A DNA stretch of 54,744 nucleotides from a virus, in IMG/VR virus record IMGVR_UViG_3300027996_000045, positions 1-54,744 of that record. One strand, written 5' to 3'. Positions 1 through 8,747 of this stretch are shown here, one piece after another. Every line of letters starts with the position of its first letter. The stretch's first letter is position 1. The position numbers and the translations under genes are program-made. Below the pieces are notes generated by a model that had not been told where the DNA came from, did no database searches, and saw only the letters and a list, made by a program, of their open reading frames with translations.

Positions 1-389
1 ATAAAATCAGAGGAAAGATGCTGGACCACTTCTTGAACAGCTCTTCCAGCAGCCCGAATTGGCACCACCCTGCACCTAGCTACGACAACGCTGACGACCT
101 GAAAAACCTGCCTGTCACGGAGCAAGCAACCGATGTGGCTACTGCCACTGTACTGGCTAGCGACATGAGGTATCGCGCATACAAAAGGCATCGAGTGCAA
201 TCAGTTCCTATTGGCGTTGTACCGATTTGCCACGTCAGACCCGATGATAACAACGAGCTGACAGCACCAACACCTCTAGATGATGTCATCATGAAATACA
301 TCGATGAGCTAGAAACAGCTTCACCCACAGCCGCTGTCGGCGAGCCACAAGGTGTCGTCGAAGCTGAAAACCAGTATGGATTTAGGTAG
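1..389 (+). CDS. Tail fibre/adhesin, C-terminal part (continues from 53899)
   Basis: This open frame has no start of its own at the window edge. It is the continuation of the gene starting at 53899: bases 1-70 equal 54656-54725 and the frames match, so the reconstructed protein is about 381 aa. Residues encoded here begin with the conserved stretch ending PNWHHP and then run into an acidic tail rich in T, A, V and P. An internal ATG at 18 could be mistaken for a start but has an in-frame upstream continuation. The family is not recognised; its position among fibre genes suggests a virion surface protein. Confidence 0.8.
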   Translation, partial: KIRGKMLDHFLNSSSSSPNWHHPAPSYDNADDLKNLPVTEQATDVATATVLASDMRYRAYKRHRVQSVPIGVVPICHVRPDDNNELTAPTPLDDVIMKYIDELETASPTAAVGEPQGVVEAENQYGFR

Positions 390-397
390 AGGACTCA

Positions 398-1210
398 ATG
401 CCAAGCCCCGCTTTTAGTATCAACGGAAAACCTATCGGAGTTAAGGCACCCGTCGCCGCAGGCGGTGCAGTGTCAGCCTCTCTGGACAGCACAGTTGGCG
501 TAAGAACTGCCTCCTGGGAACTCATAAGGACTGACGACACCTCAACACCTGCAGGATACACTCTTCTTGTATCTGGACCGGTTAACGAGAACTGCTCGAC
601 GACGGCGCTAGGCGTAGGCACAAGCGCAGCGCTCCAGGTGACGATCAACTCCGGTCTTGATGAACAGACAAGCCTTCCAAGCGAAGAGACAAAGTACGTT
701 GTTAAGTTCTATGTCCCGACAACTGGCGGACTTGAGGTACTCAATGCCGGAGAGCTGGAAGATGACAACAGAGAATCATCTGCCGTCTTTGGAGCGGTTG
801 AGCCACTGAATGCAAGCATCCGACTGTCATCTGCGGGCTCAAGCTCTCCAACCTATATCAACCTAGTCTCATCAATATTTGACACGCAACTGACGACCTT
901 CACAACGGTCTCATCTGTCCCTATCGATGGAAGCAACTTTGTGAATGGGTCAAGTGTTCAGTTTGAATGTGTGCTGGAGACAGATAATGTGGCAGACGCT
1001 GCAGAGGTTCGTCTTTACAACAGGACCGCTGGCCTGCCCGTTGTTGCTATCAACATCGCTTTGACGTCTCCAACCATCCTAACTGCTCCACTTACGATTG
1101 GAACAGACATCCCCAACTCTCCTAACATCTACGAGGTCCAAGTTCGTCTAGTTACGACTGGGGCTCCCAACACAGCCAAGCTTGGCTCAGCACTAATCAG
1201 GAACCCATAA
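398..1210 (+). CDS. Beta-rich tail-associated protein (unrecognised)
   Basis: The product is 270 aa, rich in S, T, V and G with alternating hydrophobic strands, as in Ig-like beta-sandwich virion proteins. It resembles in style the N-terminal part of the fibre protein at 53899 but I see no diagnostic motif. It lies 8 bases after the fibre gene and 3 bases before the next gene, inside the fibre cluster, so a tail-surface or adhesin-decoration role is inferred from position and composition only. Confidence 0.7.
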   Translation: MPSPAFSINGKPIGVKAPVAAGGAVSASLDSTVGVRTASWELIRTDDTSTPAGYTLLVSGPVNENCSTTALGVGTSAALQVTINSGLDEQTSLPSEETKYVVKFYVPTTGGLEVLNAGELEDDNRESSAVFGAVEPLNASIRLSSAGSSSPTYINLVSSIFDTQLTTFTTVSSVPIDGSNFVNGSSVQFECVLETDNVADAAEVRLYNRTAGLPVVAINIALTSPTILTAPLTIGTDIPNSPNIYEVQVRLVTTGAPNTAKLGSALIRNP

Positions 1211-1213
1211 AAG

Positions 1214-1618
1214 ATGTCTACCTACGATTATCAGCTTCTTCGAGTTAAGACGGGATTTGCAGACGACCCGGACTACTCTGCAACCCAAAGCGCTCCTCCA
1301 GAACTGGTCGTAATTGCCCCTCAAAAAGAGAGCATCGTTAACGTTCAGGTAGAGCTTGTCGTTGAATGGCTCGACGGAGCAGATGCTGTTGTTGCCGGCA
1401 AGGGCTCTTTTGACATTCATGTTGTTCGAGTTATTGACCGGGCGGACGGAAGCCAGATCGTTGTCGACAGCACTCTTCTCCAAAGCGTTGGGAACCGAGC
1501 TCTTCTAATTGATGATACCCGAGCCGGTGACCAGCTCGGCGTTCGCTTGAGCAACATTGTTCCCCCTGGAGCAGGTGCTGCGAAGTGCCGCGTTCTCTAC
1601 AAGGAAGGTCTTGAATAA
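1214..1618 (+). CDS. Small beta-rich tail protein (unrecognised)
   Basis: The product is 134 aa and starts MSTYDYQLLRV. It has predicted beta strands, many acidic residues and no cysteine-rich or membrane segment. The stop overlaps the next start (TAATG at 1616-1620), which couples it to the large spike-like protein downstream. It could be a fibre adaptor or chaperone; nothing in the sequence decides this. Confidence 0.65.
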   Translation: MSTYDYQLLRVKTGFADDPDYSATQSAPPELVVIAPQKESIVNVQVELVVEWLDGADAVVAGKGSFDIHVVRVIDRADGSQIVVDSTLLQSVGNRALLIDDTRAGDQLGVRLSNIVPPGAGAAKCRVLYKEGLE

Positions 1619-3114
1619 TGTCTTTCAGAGAGTGGGGATCACCCAATAACGCAGGCGGCGGAGGCGGCGGCACTGTCCCTGACAATCTGCCTATGCAAGC
1701 TGTTGCAGACACGACTGCCCTGGGCGCCCTGTCAATTACAGCTTTGGACGATGGTTCTGTCGTGTCGATGCGGTCTGTTAAGGGCCTCTGGTATCTCGAC
1801 AAGACGTCAGCATTGACTGTTGATGGGATTACAATCATTGCAGCTAGCGGAGGGGCAGGCCGATGGATGCGCATGATTCAAAGCCACCTGTCTTGGCGGA
1901 AGCAGACCGCGTGGTTCATTAATCAGGGCGCAGGCAATGACGAGAACGACGGTCTGACTGCAGGCACGGCTTTAGCTAGCCATGACGAGTTTCAGCGCCG
2001 AGTTGCTGATGAAGACCAGCCAATCGACGTTGGCATGGTCGTCACATTCACAGCTGCCTACGTTGGAGACATCAAAAACACGGTTGGCGTAAGCCAGGTG
2101 TCACCTTACGGCTCAATCACGTATCAGGGGCAGCGAACCACCTTGTTCTCTGGAACCCTGACGGCCGCCACCGCGTGGGTGACAGGTACTACAGCAGGAA
2201 CGATATCAGATGCATCCATCGCTACCAGCTGGACAGCCAGCGGTGGCATGGGGAAGCTCTGCGTTTTGACTAGCGGGGCAGCATCAGGTTCAGCCTCCTG
2301 GCTGACGCTTGAGCCAGTCGCGAAGACAGCTCGATATTCTGGCTTCTTCAATGACTCTACTTTCGCAGTTTCAGACCCTGCGGGGACAGAGACATACGAC
2401 GTTGTGGACCTAACTCAAATCACAGGGAAGGTGACCCAGGTTGGAGACGGATACACAGTGTTCAAGAACATCGCTTTCCGAAGCCCAGGCGGTTTTGACA
2501 CTCAGGTCCAGGTGTATGGAGGCTACGTGGCCTTCACCTTCTGCGACATCGAGTGCAACACGATGAACTACTCAGGCGGAGGTACCTTCGGGCACTCACT
2601 CCTAGGGTCTAAAATCAACGCCTCTTCAGGAAGGCCAAAGTTCTTTAACTGTGACATCTCAATGTACGCGAGCTGGTTCCTGTCGAACACTCCATTCGCT
2701 AGCTCTGGCTCCCGCATCAACCTGCCTGCTCGAAACGTTGCCCAGCAGGCATCAGGCGGAGCGGTTATCGACAAGGCAATATCAGCTGAAGCAGATGGCC
2801 GTGTCACAATTGTCCTTGGTGGTGAATGGTGCGTCTTGGACCTAGTAAGCGCTGCAAGCCGAGCCCTTCGATGCGGCAAGTTTGGCCGCGTAGAGGTCGA
2901 TGCATCAAGCGTTGTTTGGGGACTGGGAAACACAATGGACCACGCCGTTGAAGTAGACAGCGGAGGCACGCTAATCTTTGCCCAGCCTGCTGCAACACGA
3001 TTCCAAGTCAGCGGCACGACGGTTTCTGAAGTCCTAGTCGGAGCTGTTCAAAGCACCTTCGCAGGATTGCCTGTTAATGACCTAGGGAAAGCAGCATTTG
3101 CGAGTGAACTATGA
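1618..3114 (+). CDS. Tailspike-like beta-helix protein
   Basis: The 498 aa product opens with a flexible glycine run (GGGGGG near residues 13-18). It then has the signature of pectin-lyase-like phage spikes: a NQGAGNDENDGL segment near residue 105 followed by long T/S/G-rich repeats such as FKNIAFRSPGGF and FTFCDIECNT. Proteins of this fold bind or cleave surface polysaccharide. No catalytic residues can be assigned by eye. It belongs to the receptor-binding cluster, and its stop overlaps the next small gene (ATGA). Confidence 0.65.
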   Translation: MSFREWGSPNNAGGGGGGTVPDNLPMQAVADTTALGALSITALDDGSVVSMRSVKGLWYLDKTSALTVDGITIIAASGGAGRWMRMIQSHLSWRKQTAWFINQGAGNDENDGLTAGTALASHDEFQRRVADEDQPIDVGMVVTFTAAYVGDIKNTVGVSQVSPYGSITYQGQRTTLFSGTLTAATAWVTGTTAGTISDASIATSWTASGGMGKLCVLTSGAASGSASWLTLEPVAKTARYSGFFNDSTFAVSDPAGTETYDVVDLTQITGKVTQVGDGYTVFKNIAFRSPGGFDTQVQVYGGYVAFTFCDIECNTMNYSGGGTFGHSLLGSKINASSGRPKFFNCDISMYASWFLSNTPFASSGSRINLPARNVAQQASGGAVIDKAISAEADGRVTIVLGGEWCVLDLVSAASRALRCGKFGRVEVDASSVVWGLGNTMDHAVEVDSGGTLIFAQPAATRFQVSGTTVSEVLVGAVQSTFAGLPVNDLGKAAFASEL

Positions 3115-3263
3115 TCGTAGTTGATATTCAAAACATGGATGAGTTTGACCAAGCTCGCTCAGAAAACCCAGAAGCAATCATCCGCCTCGTGCTGGATGAA
3201 GTTTGCTGCACACTGTTTTTCCCACACGGACACCCCGTGGGCCGACATGTAGTGAGGTGCTGA
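3111..3263 (+). CDS. Small 50-aa protein in fibre cluster
   Basis: A 50-codon frame begins at the ATG that overlaps the TGA of the spike gene (ATGA at 3111-3114) and ends one base before the next GTG start. The product starts MIVVDIQNMDEF and ends with a Cys/His-rich segment (VCCTLFFPHGHPVGRH). The exact fit between neighbours and the coupling overlap argue that it is translated. Function unknown. Confidence 0.5.
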   Translation: MIVVDIQNMDEFDQARSENPEAIIRLVLDEVCCTLFFPHGHPVGRHVVRC

Positions 3264-3264
3264 C

Positions 3265-3804
3265 GTGGCCATCTCAAGCAAAGGCGCCATCGGCGCAGAG
3301 CTGCTAGAGCTAGCCGATGGACAAGGAGCCGCCGTAGCCTCTGCATCCACAGTTAGAATCAGAGCCAACGCCGCAACTGGCAAAGCAGAGGTGTCTGCTT
3401 TTGGTGGTTCGTATGCTGCCATGGGGGGCGTCTTTGGAGAAGACTACGGAGGAGCCTCCGACCGGTCTCGAACGACGACTACATCTGCAACTTTTCAAAC
3501 CAAAGTGGCGCTGGTCACGCCGGTCCTGACTGGAAGTTACATAGTTCGCTGGGCGGCGCTTGTTGAACAGTCTTCGACTGTGTCGCAGATTGAGGCTCGG
3601 CTACAGAACACCACGATGGGGTACTCTATGGGGGCCTGGCAACTTATACAGCCGCATGCGGCCATCAACCGAATGATAATGGGTGGCTCAGTCGGATTCA
3701 GCTTGGCAGCCGCGAGCAACACGTTTGAGATTCAATACCGAGCGCTTGGAGGAAACACGGCTGCAATCCAAGACGCAGTGATTGACTTTTGGAGGACCGG
3801 ATAA
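3265..3804 (+). CDS. Receptor-binding protein A with shared anchor module
   Basis: The 179 aa product uses a GTG start. Its first ~50 residues (MAISSKGAIGAELLEL through FGGSYAAMGG) recur in the proteins at 4420 and 5109, while the rest is different. The pattern of a conserved N-terminal anchor and a variable C-terminal body is typical of fibres that dock on the same baseplate position. The C-terminal ~110 residues look like a compact beta domain, possibly the tip that contacts the host. DNA identity of 28 bases with the third copy (3380-3407 and 5224-5251) suggests recent exchange. Confidence 0.65.
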   Translation: MAISSKGAIGAELLELADGQGAAVASASTVRIRANAATGKAEVSAFGGSYAAMGGVFGEDYGGASDRSRTTTTSATFQTKVALVTPVLTGSYIVRWAALVEQSSTVSQIEARLQNTTMGYSMGAWQLIQPHAAINRMIMGGSVGFSLAAASNTFEIQYRALGGNTAAIQDAVIDFWRTG

Positions 3805-3806
3805 CC

Positions 3807-4406
3807 ATGGCATTCCCTAACTACACTACAGCAGACACAAGCGACGGAACATTGGACATTGCTCTGCTTTCTAAGCAGATTGAGTCAGACTCACAACTGG
3901 CTGCCGGTATTTCGTTTGACGGCATCAACCGGTCTGATGATGACTTTACTCTGCTTTTTGACAGCACGCCGAGCCCCGGTGACCAGTCCCAGTGCGACGC
4001 GATTGTAGCCGCACACAGCGGGCTGTCTTCCTTCAAGGACGGGCTTGTCGCGGAGCTTAAAGCTCATCGCAGCAGACGCCTAGAGTCACACATCAAGGCT
4101 GAGTACCCAGCAGATTCTGGCAACCTGTTCTCTTGTTCACAAAAGAGCCAAGGCGAGTGGACTAAACTCGTCAGCATGCATATGCAGGGCTTGGTGGTGT
4201 ACCCGTTTCGGGTCTACACTTTTGACGAGCGAGGAAGCTACGACTTAGCTGACGCCGCCGACTTGAACGGGGCAATAGCAGTCGTCTCTGCTGCCGTTCT
4301 CGCTGAGCGGTCTCTTGCCCAGGGCTACATTGACGCGACTTTAGCAGCAGCAGATGAGTCAGCTGCAACAGAAGCTGCTGCACCCTACAAAGCTCTCACC
4401 GTTTGA
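3807..4406 (+). CDS. Possible tail-fibre assembly/chaperone protein
   Basis: The product is 199 aa from MAFPNYTT; the frame is open a few codons further upstream but this ATG follows a closer ribosome site (GGAG at 3791-3794). It is largely helical and acidic, with an alanine-rich C-terminal helical region, and sits between two receptor-binding proteins. Small proteins with this helical, Ala-rich end between fibre genes are often fibre-assembly chaperones, but no family signature was recognised. Confidence 0.5.
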   Translation: MAFPNYTTADTSDGTLDIALLSKQIESDSQLAAGISFDGINRSDDDFTLLFDSTPSPGDQSQCDAIVAAHSGLSSFKDGLVAELKAHRSRRLESHIKAEYPADSGNLFSCSQKSQGEWTKLVSMHMQGLVVYPFRVYTFDERGSYDLADAADLNGAIAVVSAAVLAERSLAQGYIDATLAAADESAATEAAAPYKALTV

Positions 4407-4419
4407 CTGAGGTACTCCA

Positions 4420-5109
4420 ATGGCAATTTCAAGCAAAGGCGCAATAGGCGCAGAAATCTTAGAGATTAGCAACGGCGCGAGCTCTGCTTTGTCTTCTGGA
4501 ACAACAGTTAGAATCAGAGCAAACATTGGCACGGGCAAGCTTGAGGTTTCAGAGTTTGGCGGAGCCTATGCTGCCATCGGAGGAAGTGTTAACTTGCCAG
4601 CAGATGAGACGGTATACAGTTTCGCCAGAAACCTGTACGCCGGCGGCCTCAACGCAAGCATGGGAAGTTCCGCAAGCTTCACGCAAGGCGTGGCAATTGC
4701 TCCGGTACAAGAGCGCATCATCACAGGCGTTCGCTTCTGGTCCAACTTGGTGTCGCCAGTCGACTTCAAGGTATCTATCTGGGACACAGACACGGGTGCG
4801 CGCGTTGCTGACGGGACCGCAACAGTCCCGGCCGGAGACGCCTTCTATGAAGTGTCTTTTTCTACGCCGTATACGTTCACCGCAGCAGACCTAGGAACAG
4901 AGTTTCGCATCACGCTTTACCATGTATCGGGCACCGCATATCCGCGAGCCACCTCAAACAATTACTTCGTCCCAGCCATCCCTTTCTCGGCTGGTGTATA
5001 CATCCAAGACGCCTATAGTTACTTTAACTCAGGTGACGCTTACCCAAGTTTAGTAACGGGCTCAGAGTACTATATGCTTGAACCGGTACTCGGAAAGGTG
5101 ACCGCATAA
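4420..5109 (+). CDS. Receptor-binding protein B with shared anchor module
   Basis: The product is 229 aa. Residues 1-50 (MAISSKGAIGAEILEI to FGGAYAAIGG) match the anchor of the proteins at 3265 and 5109. The C-terminal part (VRFWSNLVSPVDFKVSIWDTD) reads like a carbohydrate-binding beta-sandwich domain of the kind often annotated DUF4082, which is my reading from memory. The stop overlaps the next start (TAATG at 5107-5111). Probable host-recognition protein on the baseplate. Confidence 0.65.
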   Translation: MAISSKGAIGAEILEISNGASSALSSGTTVRIRANIGTGKLEVSEFGGAYAAIGGSVNLPADETVYSFARNLYAGGLNASMGSSASFTQGVAIAPVQERIITGVRFWSNLVSPVDFKVSIWDTDTGARVADGTATVPAGDAFYEVSFSTPYTFTAADLGTEFRITLYHVSGTAYPRATSNNYFVPAIPFSAGVYIQDAYSYFNSGDAYPSLVTGSEYYMLEPVLGKVTA

Positions 5110-7403
5110 TGTCCATCTCCACTAAAGGCCCAGCAGGGTCAGAAGTCCTTGAACTAGACGACGGCCAGAGCGCCGGACTGTCCTCTGCATCCAGTGTTCG
5201 CATTCGAGCAAACGCTGCAACAAGCAAAGCAGAGGTGTCTGCTTTTGGTGGCGCCTATGCGACCCTCGGCGCCCCCGTAGGAACTGGCAACACCTTATGG
5301 GTTGACGCACTACTGGGCGACGACGCCACAGCCATAACTGACAGACAGGACAAGCCTTACCTCACGGTCGGAGCTGCTCTTGGAGCCTCCACTTCGGGTG
5401 ACTTGGTTCAAGTGCGGCCTGGCACTTACACGGAAACAGGGCTCACCCTGCCGGCAGGTGTTTCGCTGAAAGGGTCGGGCTGGACTGTTACGTATATCGG
5501 CGACGCGGCTGGGGCTGCGAACGTGCTAGCCATGGGGGCCGGTTGTGCAATCGAAGGCATCACTGTCGTTGTACCAGCCGGAGCGTTTGCTGGAATCGTG
5601 CATAGCGCGGGAACCGGCTCCGTGGTCGCCATCAACATTCAAGGAACCGGAACGACCGGGTCGGGTTGGGGTATCTATAAAAACGGCGCCGGCAAACTCA
5701 TCGGCGGAAACATCCGCAATGAGCAGGGCGGACTTGCCAGCTTTCTACTAGTGAACTCCGGTGTGCTTGCACTGGATGACGTTCACATGCCCCAGAGCGC
5801 AGGCGCTACCGGTAGCGCTTTGCACGCTCTCAACACTGGCACCTTTCAAGGCCAAGGGTTTAACTGCGGCAACGGCAACTGTACCGACGGCATCCTGATG
5901 GCGGGGACTGCTCTGGCCCGCATATACTCTCCCAACATCTTCGACGTCACCAATGCTGTGCACTTCACGTCAGACGGGGTTAGCTTAACCATCTTGGGCG
6001 GACGCATCGGTTCCGTGACACTGTCTGTCCTGCTGGACCCAGCGCTTACTGGGGCCGGGTCTGCTGTTCGTGTTCTTGGAACAGTGATCGAGCCGTTGTT
6101 CTTTTTCCCTCCCGCTGCGGCAGCAAACACCGACTTCGCTCTCCAGTTCAACCAGGAGGCAACTAATCTCCGCGAGACGCGCCAGCGGCTAATTGGTGGA
6201 GACATGGCGCTCGGCTTCCCGGAGCTAGGCAGCGCACTGTCTGTCGGCAGGGGCGAGCCTTATAGTGACAACATAAAAGTAGTGACCAGCGACTCAACTG
6301 CGACGAGTACAACACTTGGCGGAAGCCTGACGGACGTCACTGCGGAAGCGCAGAGCAGGACCAGCTCGACGTTTACCTTCCAGGGTGTAGCCGCAGACCA
6401 CTGCATATACATCGCCACAAATCGACAGGACGCTACGGGGACTCCGCTTAAGCACTGGGGCCACGTATTTGACCAGGTTGTGGCTGGCGTAGGCGGAAGC
6501 TATGTCTGCGAGATATGGAACGGCAGCGCATGGGTTGACGTGAGTGTGATGGCGAGCAGCGAGGCTGAGTTGTATCGGTATGCCAACTCCGTGTTCTTGC
6601 GAGCGTCCTCTACAGAAACGGTCCAACTTGGAGCAGACGAGAACACGGCCTGGACGACGAACACAGTAGACGGCGTGACCAGCTACTGGACGCGCTGGCG
6701 GATTGCCACAGGTTTAACCACTGCCCCTGAGTGGGAGAGGGTTAGGCTAGAGGAATCGAGCGCGTCGACAAACCGGCTTGGGCAACTTAAAGCACGCGGG
6801 TTGGCGCGCTGGCGCTCTCAGCTATTCGGTGTTGGGAACGTGTGGGGTGAAGTCGGTGGAGGAGGAGCAGCCGATGCCAACATCGATGTTGGGTCAGGCG
6901 GGGCGCCCACGGGATGGACGCAAAAGATTAAGAAAGGTGGCTTGAACTCGAACGGTGACTCCATCTCGTTTCAGTTTCAGATTCCTGAAGGCATCTGCAC
7001 TGCGTTTCCCTTGTATTTTAACCTGCACTATTCCTACTATGGCGTGAACACTCCAGTGACTGCGGGAGCAGACGTCATCATCAGTTATTTGGTTCTCGCG
7101 AGCGGGAACGTAGATATCGCGGACAGCGCGGGTGCGATTGTCCCAGTCAAGCGGGCTGCCACAGATGCGGAGGGCTATGAAAGCAAAGCTGCGGTTGCTC
7201 TTACCGAGACCGGAGCGACTGGAGCTATCTTAGCCACTCCGCAGGTTCTGCGGTTTGGGCCTGTTGATATCTCTGACTACTACGTAGGCGACCAAGTCGT
7301 CATGCGGATCGAGATGGATCAAGAGACGACACCCGCGAACGATCTAGCCGTATGGACGCTCGTAGCAGATGGCGTCCGGTTTACAACTGGGGATAGACTC
7401 TGA
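5109..7403 (+). CDS. Receptor-binding protein C, large beta-helix spike
   Basis: The product is 764 aa. Residues 1-50 form the same anchor as in the two preceding proteins. From about residue 60 a pectin-lyase-like region begins (TLWVDALLGDDATAI, then DLVQVRPGTYTETGLTLPAG), typical of right-handed parallel beta-helix tailspikes with a DUF1565-like opening. A long C-terminal part (about residues 380-764) is beta-rich and lacks a recognised motif. It is the largest of the anchored set and the last fibre gene before the lysis cassette. Confidence 0.7.
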   Translation: MSISTKGPAGSEVLELDDGQSAGLSSASSVRIRANAATSKAEVSAFGGAYATLGAPVGTGNTLWVDALLGDDATAITDRQDKPYLTVGAALGASTSGDLVQVRPGTYTETGLTLPAGVSLKGSGWTVTYIGDAAGAANVLAMGAGCAIEGITVVVPAGAFAGIVHSAGTGSVVAINIQGTGTTGSGWGIYKNGAGKLIGGNIRNEQGGLASFLLVNSGVLALDDVHMPQSAGATGSALHALNTGTFQGQGFNCGNGNCTDGILMAGTALARIYSPNIFDVTNAVHFTSDGVSLTILGGRIGSVTLSVLLDPALTGAGSAVRVLGTVIEPLFFFPPAAAANTDFALQFNQEATNLRETRQRLIGGDMALGFPELGSALSVGRGEPYSDNIKVVTSDSTATSTTLGGSLTDVTAEAQSRTSSTFTFQGVAADHCIYIATNRQDATGTPLKHWGHVFDQVVAGVGGSYVCEIWNGSAWVDVSVMASSEAELYRYANSVFLRASSTETVQLGADENTAWTTNTVDGVTSYWTRWRIATGLTTAPEWERVRLEESSASTNRLGQLKARGLARWRSQLFGVGNVWGEVGGGGAADANIDVGSGGAPTGWTQKIKKGGLNSNGDSISFQFQIPEGICTAFPLYFNLHYSYYGVNTPVTAGADVIISYLVLASGNVDIADSAGAIVPVKRAATDAEGYESKAAVALTETGATGAILATPQVLRFGPVDISDYYVGDQVVMRIEMDQETTPANDLAVWTLVADGVRFTTGDRL

Positions 7404-7629
7404 TGGCTGTTGTTGCCTATACCAGAGTGTCAGACACTTCCTTGCTTCCCTTGATGCCGTAGCGTCTCTTTTGGCAAAAGGAAGGTCGGTTATGCTGCGA
7501 ACGCCGGATAAGCGGACCTGATAAGCAACAACCAGGATAGAGCGCGAGTTGTTTAAGAAGATGTGTAGAGTAGTGCAGGAGCGGGAAGCCCGCTTCGTGT
7601 GTTTTTGTCTGAATGAAAGGGTTAGTTTT
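7404..7629 (+). other. Gene-poor gap before lysis cassette with hairpin
   Basis: About 226 bases carry no convincing gene. A 19-codon frame (7403-7462) overlaps the previous stop and encodes MAVVAYTRVSDTSLLPLMP, too short to call. A hairpin with 6-bp stem (AGCGGG-AAG-CCCGCT, 7580-7594) is followed by GTGTGTTTTTG and may be a weak rightward terminator ahead of the holin gene. Confidence 0.4.
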
Positions 7630-7941
7630 ATGCCTGAATTGAAAACAATTATTGAGTGGTTTATGAGCGGCAACGGCCGCTTGGCAGCGGGAGCCTCGCT
7701 GTTCCTACTTATGTGGCTGATCCAGTCTGTTCCAAAGGTAAAACAATGGCTTGACCAGGACAGCGGAAAGCTCACAAGTGGAAGGAAGAAAGCAGCTGCA
7801 AACGTTCTTCTCGCAATGGCCCCTGTTGCCGTTGCTTTGACACAAGACAAGCCTCTTATGGAAGCTTTTGCTACTGCAATCGTTGCCGCGACATCAGCCT
7901 CTGGAATTCATTCCCTAGGCAAATCTGCACTGGGAAAGTAA
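7630..7941 (+). CDS. Putative holin
   Basis: The product is 103 aa from MPELKTIIEWF; the frame extends upstream, but this ATG follows an AAAGGG ribosome site. It has two hydrophobic stretches, one near residues 18-32 (RLAAGASLFLLMWLI) and one near 58-85 (VLLAMAPVAVAL, then AFATAIVAATSASGI), separated by a basic loop. Size, topology and place directly ahead of a membrane/coiled-coil protein and a lipoprotein fit a holin that permeabilises the inner membrane. Confidence 0.55.
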   Translation: MPELKTIIEWFMSGNGRLAAGASLFLLMWLIQSVPKVKQWLDQDSGKLTSGRKKAAANVLLAMAPVAVALTQDKPLMEAFATAIVAATSASGIHSLGKSALGK

Positions 7942-7942
7942 A

Positions 7943-8239
7943 ATGCAAACCGAAGTTATAAACGCCCTTGTTCAGTATGGGCTGCCATCTACGCTGCTTG
8001 CTGCTGTCAGCTATGCGTTTTATGGCTTCATCAAGCAAAGGGATGAGGATTTTTCAGAGCAATCCAAAGACTTCTCAGACCAAATAAAAGCTAAAGACAA
8101 AGAAATTGCCAGACTCAATGAAGAGCGAGTCAAGGAACACAGACAATGCATGGAGAAGCTAAGAAAAATATCGGACAATGCTCTGCAGATGACACACGCT
8201 CTATCGAGCTTGAGCGAGTTAGAACTGACCGACGAGTAG
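7943..8239 (+). CDS. Spanin-like membrane/coiled-coil protein
   Basis: The 98 aa product has an N-terminal membrane segment (about residues 8-30, LPSTLLAAVSYAFYGFI) followed by a charged heptad region (KAKDKEIARLNEERVKEH) predicted to be coiled coil. This is the architecture of inner-membrane spanins. A lipoprotein gene starts 80 bases later. It could alternatively be a holin partner. Confidence 0.5.
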   Translation: MQTEVINALVQYGLPSTLLAAVSYAFYGFIKQRDEDFSEQSKDFSDQIKAKDKEIARLNEERVKEHRQCMEKLRKISDNALQMTHALSSLSELELTDE

Positions 8240-8325
8240 AAGAGGCTGTTCAGAGCATGCGTGAGATCACACAGAAGATCATCCGTAAGCTCAGAACCGA
8301 TTCATCAAAAGAACGAGTCGCATGA
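8146..8325 (+). CDS. Overlapping 59-aa charged helical protein
   Basis: A second frame begins inside the preceding gene (ATG 8146) and ends at the TGA that overlaps the next ATG (ATGA at 8322-8325). The product, MHGEAKKNIGQCSADD onward, is highly charged and helical with no signal peptide. The exact stop-start coupling to the lipoprotein gene and the lack of another gene at 8240-8321 argue for translation. Overlapping frames are common in spanin loci, but here the outer lipoprotein is separate, so the role is unclear. Confidence 0.4.
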   Translation: MHGEAKKNIGQCSADDTRSIELERVRTDRRVEEAVQSMREITQKIIRKLRTDSSKERVA

Positions 8326-8747
8326 AAAAGCTTATTATTGTATCTCTGTTTTTCCTTGTTGGCTGCTTTGAGAGCTACGGCAAGGTTGCTTCGACGGCAG
8401 TCGACCAGGCAGTTGTTGCTAACAACACGCTCGTGTCACTGCTTGAGCAAGCCCAGGCCATTACTAAGAACAAGCGCAAGTCACTGCTTAAGCAGATTGC
8501 CACCTCTGCAGCGACGCAAGCTCAAGGAGAGGCCGACATGGCAAAGGTCTCTCAAAAGTATGAGCCTATCTTCAATGCTTTTAAGAAGGCAGAAGTTCTT
8601 CAGAACTCGCTAGCAGATACCCTTGTTGCATCTCAAGCAGCACTGAAGGCAGGAAAGTCGCCCAATCTTAGCAGTGCAATCGAGCTTTACTCAAAGCTTC
8701 AGCAAGCACACGCTTCCATAGCTAAATCACTCGCGGAGCTGCAATGA
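8322..8747 (+). CDS. Lysis-region lipoprotein, possible outer spanin
   Basis: The 141 aa product starts MKKLIIVSLFFLVGC, a clear lipoprotein signal with the lipobox LVGC (cysteine 15). The mature part is a long alanine/glutamine-rich helix (residues 25-141), probably coiled coil, long enough to span much of the periplasm. Together with the membrane protein at 7943 it would make a two-component spanin that fuses the membranes in the last step of lysis. It is longer than classical Rz1 proteins, so the assignment is inferred. Confidence 0.55.
   Translation: MKKLIIVSLFFLVGCFESYGKVASTAVDQAVVANNTLVSLLEQAQAITKNKRKSLLKQIATSAATQAQGEADMAKVSQKYEPIFNAFKKAEVLQNSLADTLVASQAALKAGKSPNLSSAIELYSKLQQAHASIAKSLAELQ

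Noticed and set aside
7403-7462. 19-aa frame MAVVAYTRVSDTSLLPLMP resembling the start of a serine recombinase
   Set aside because: Only the first few residues recall a resolvase; no catalytic domain follows in any frame, so I do not call a recombinase or its remnant.
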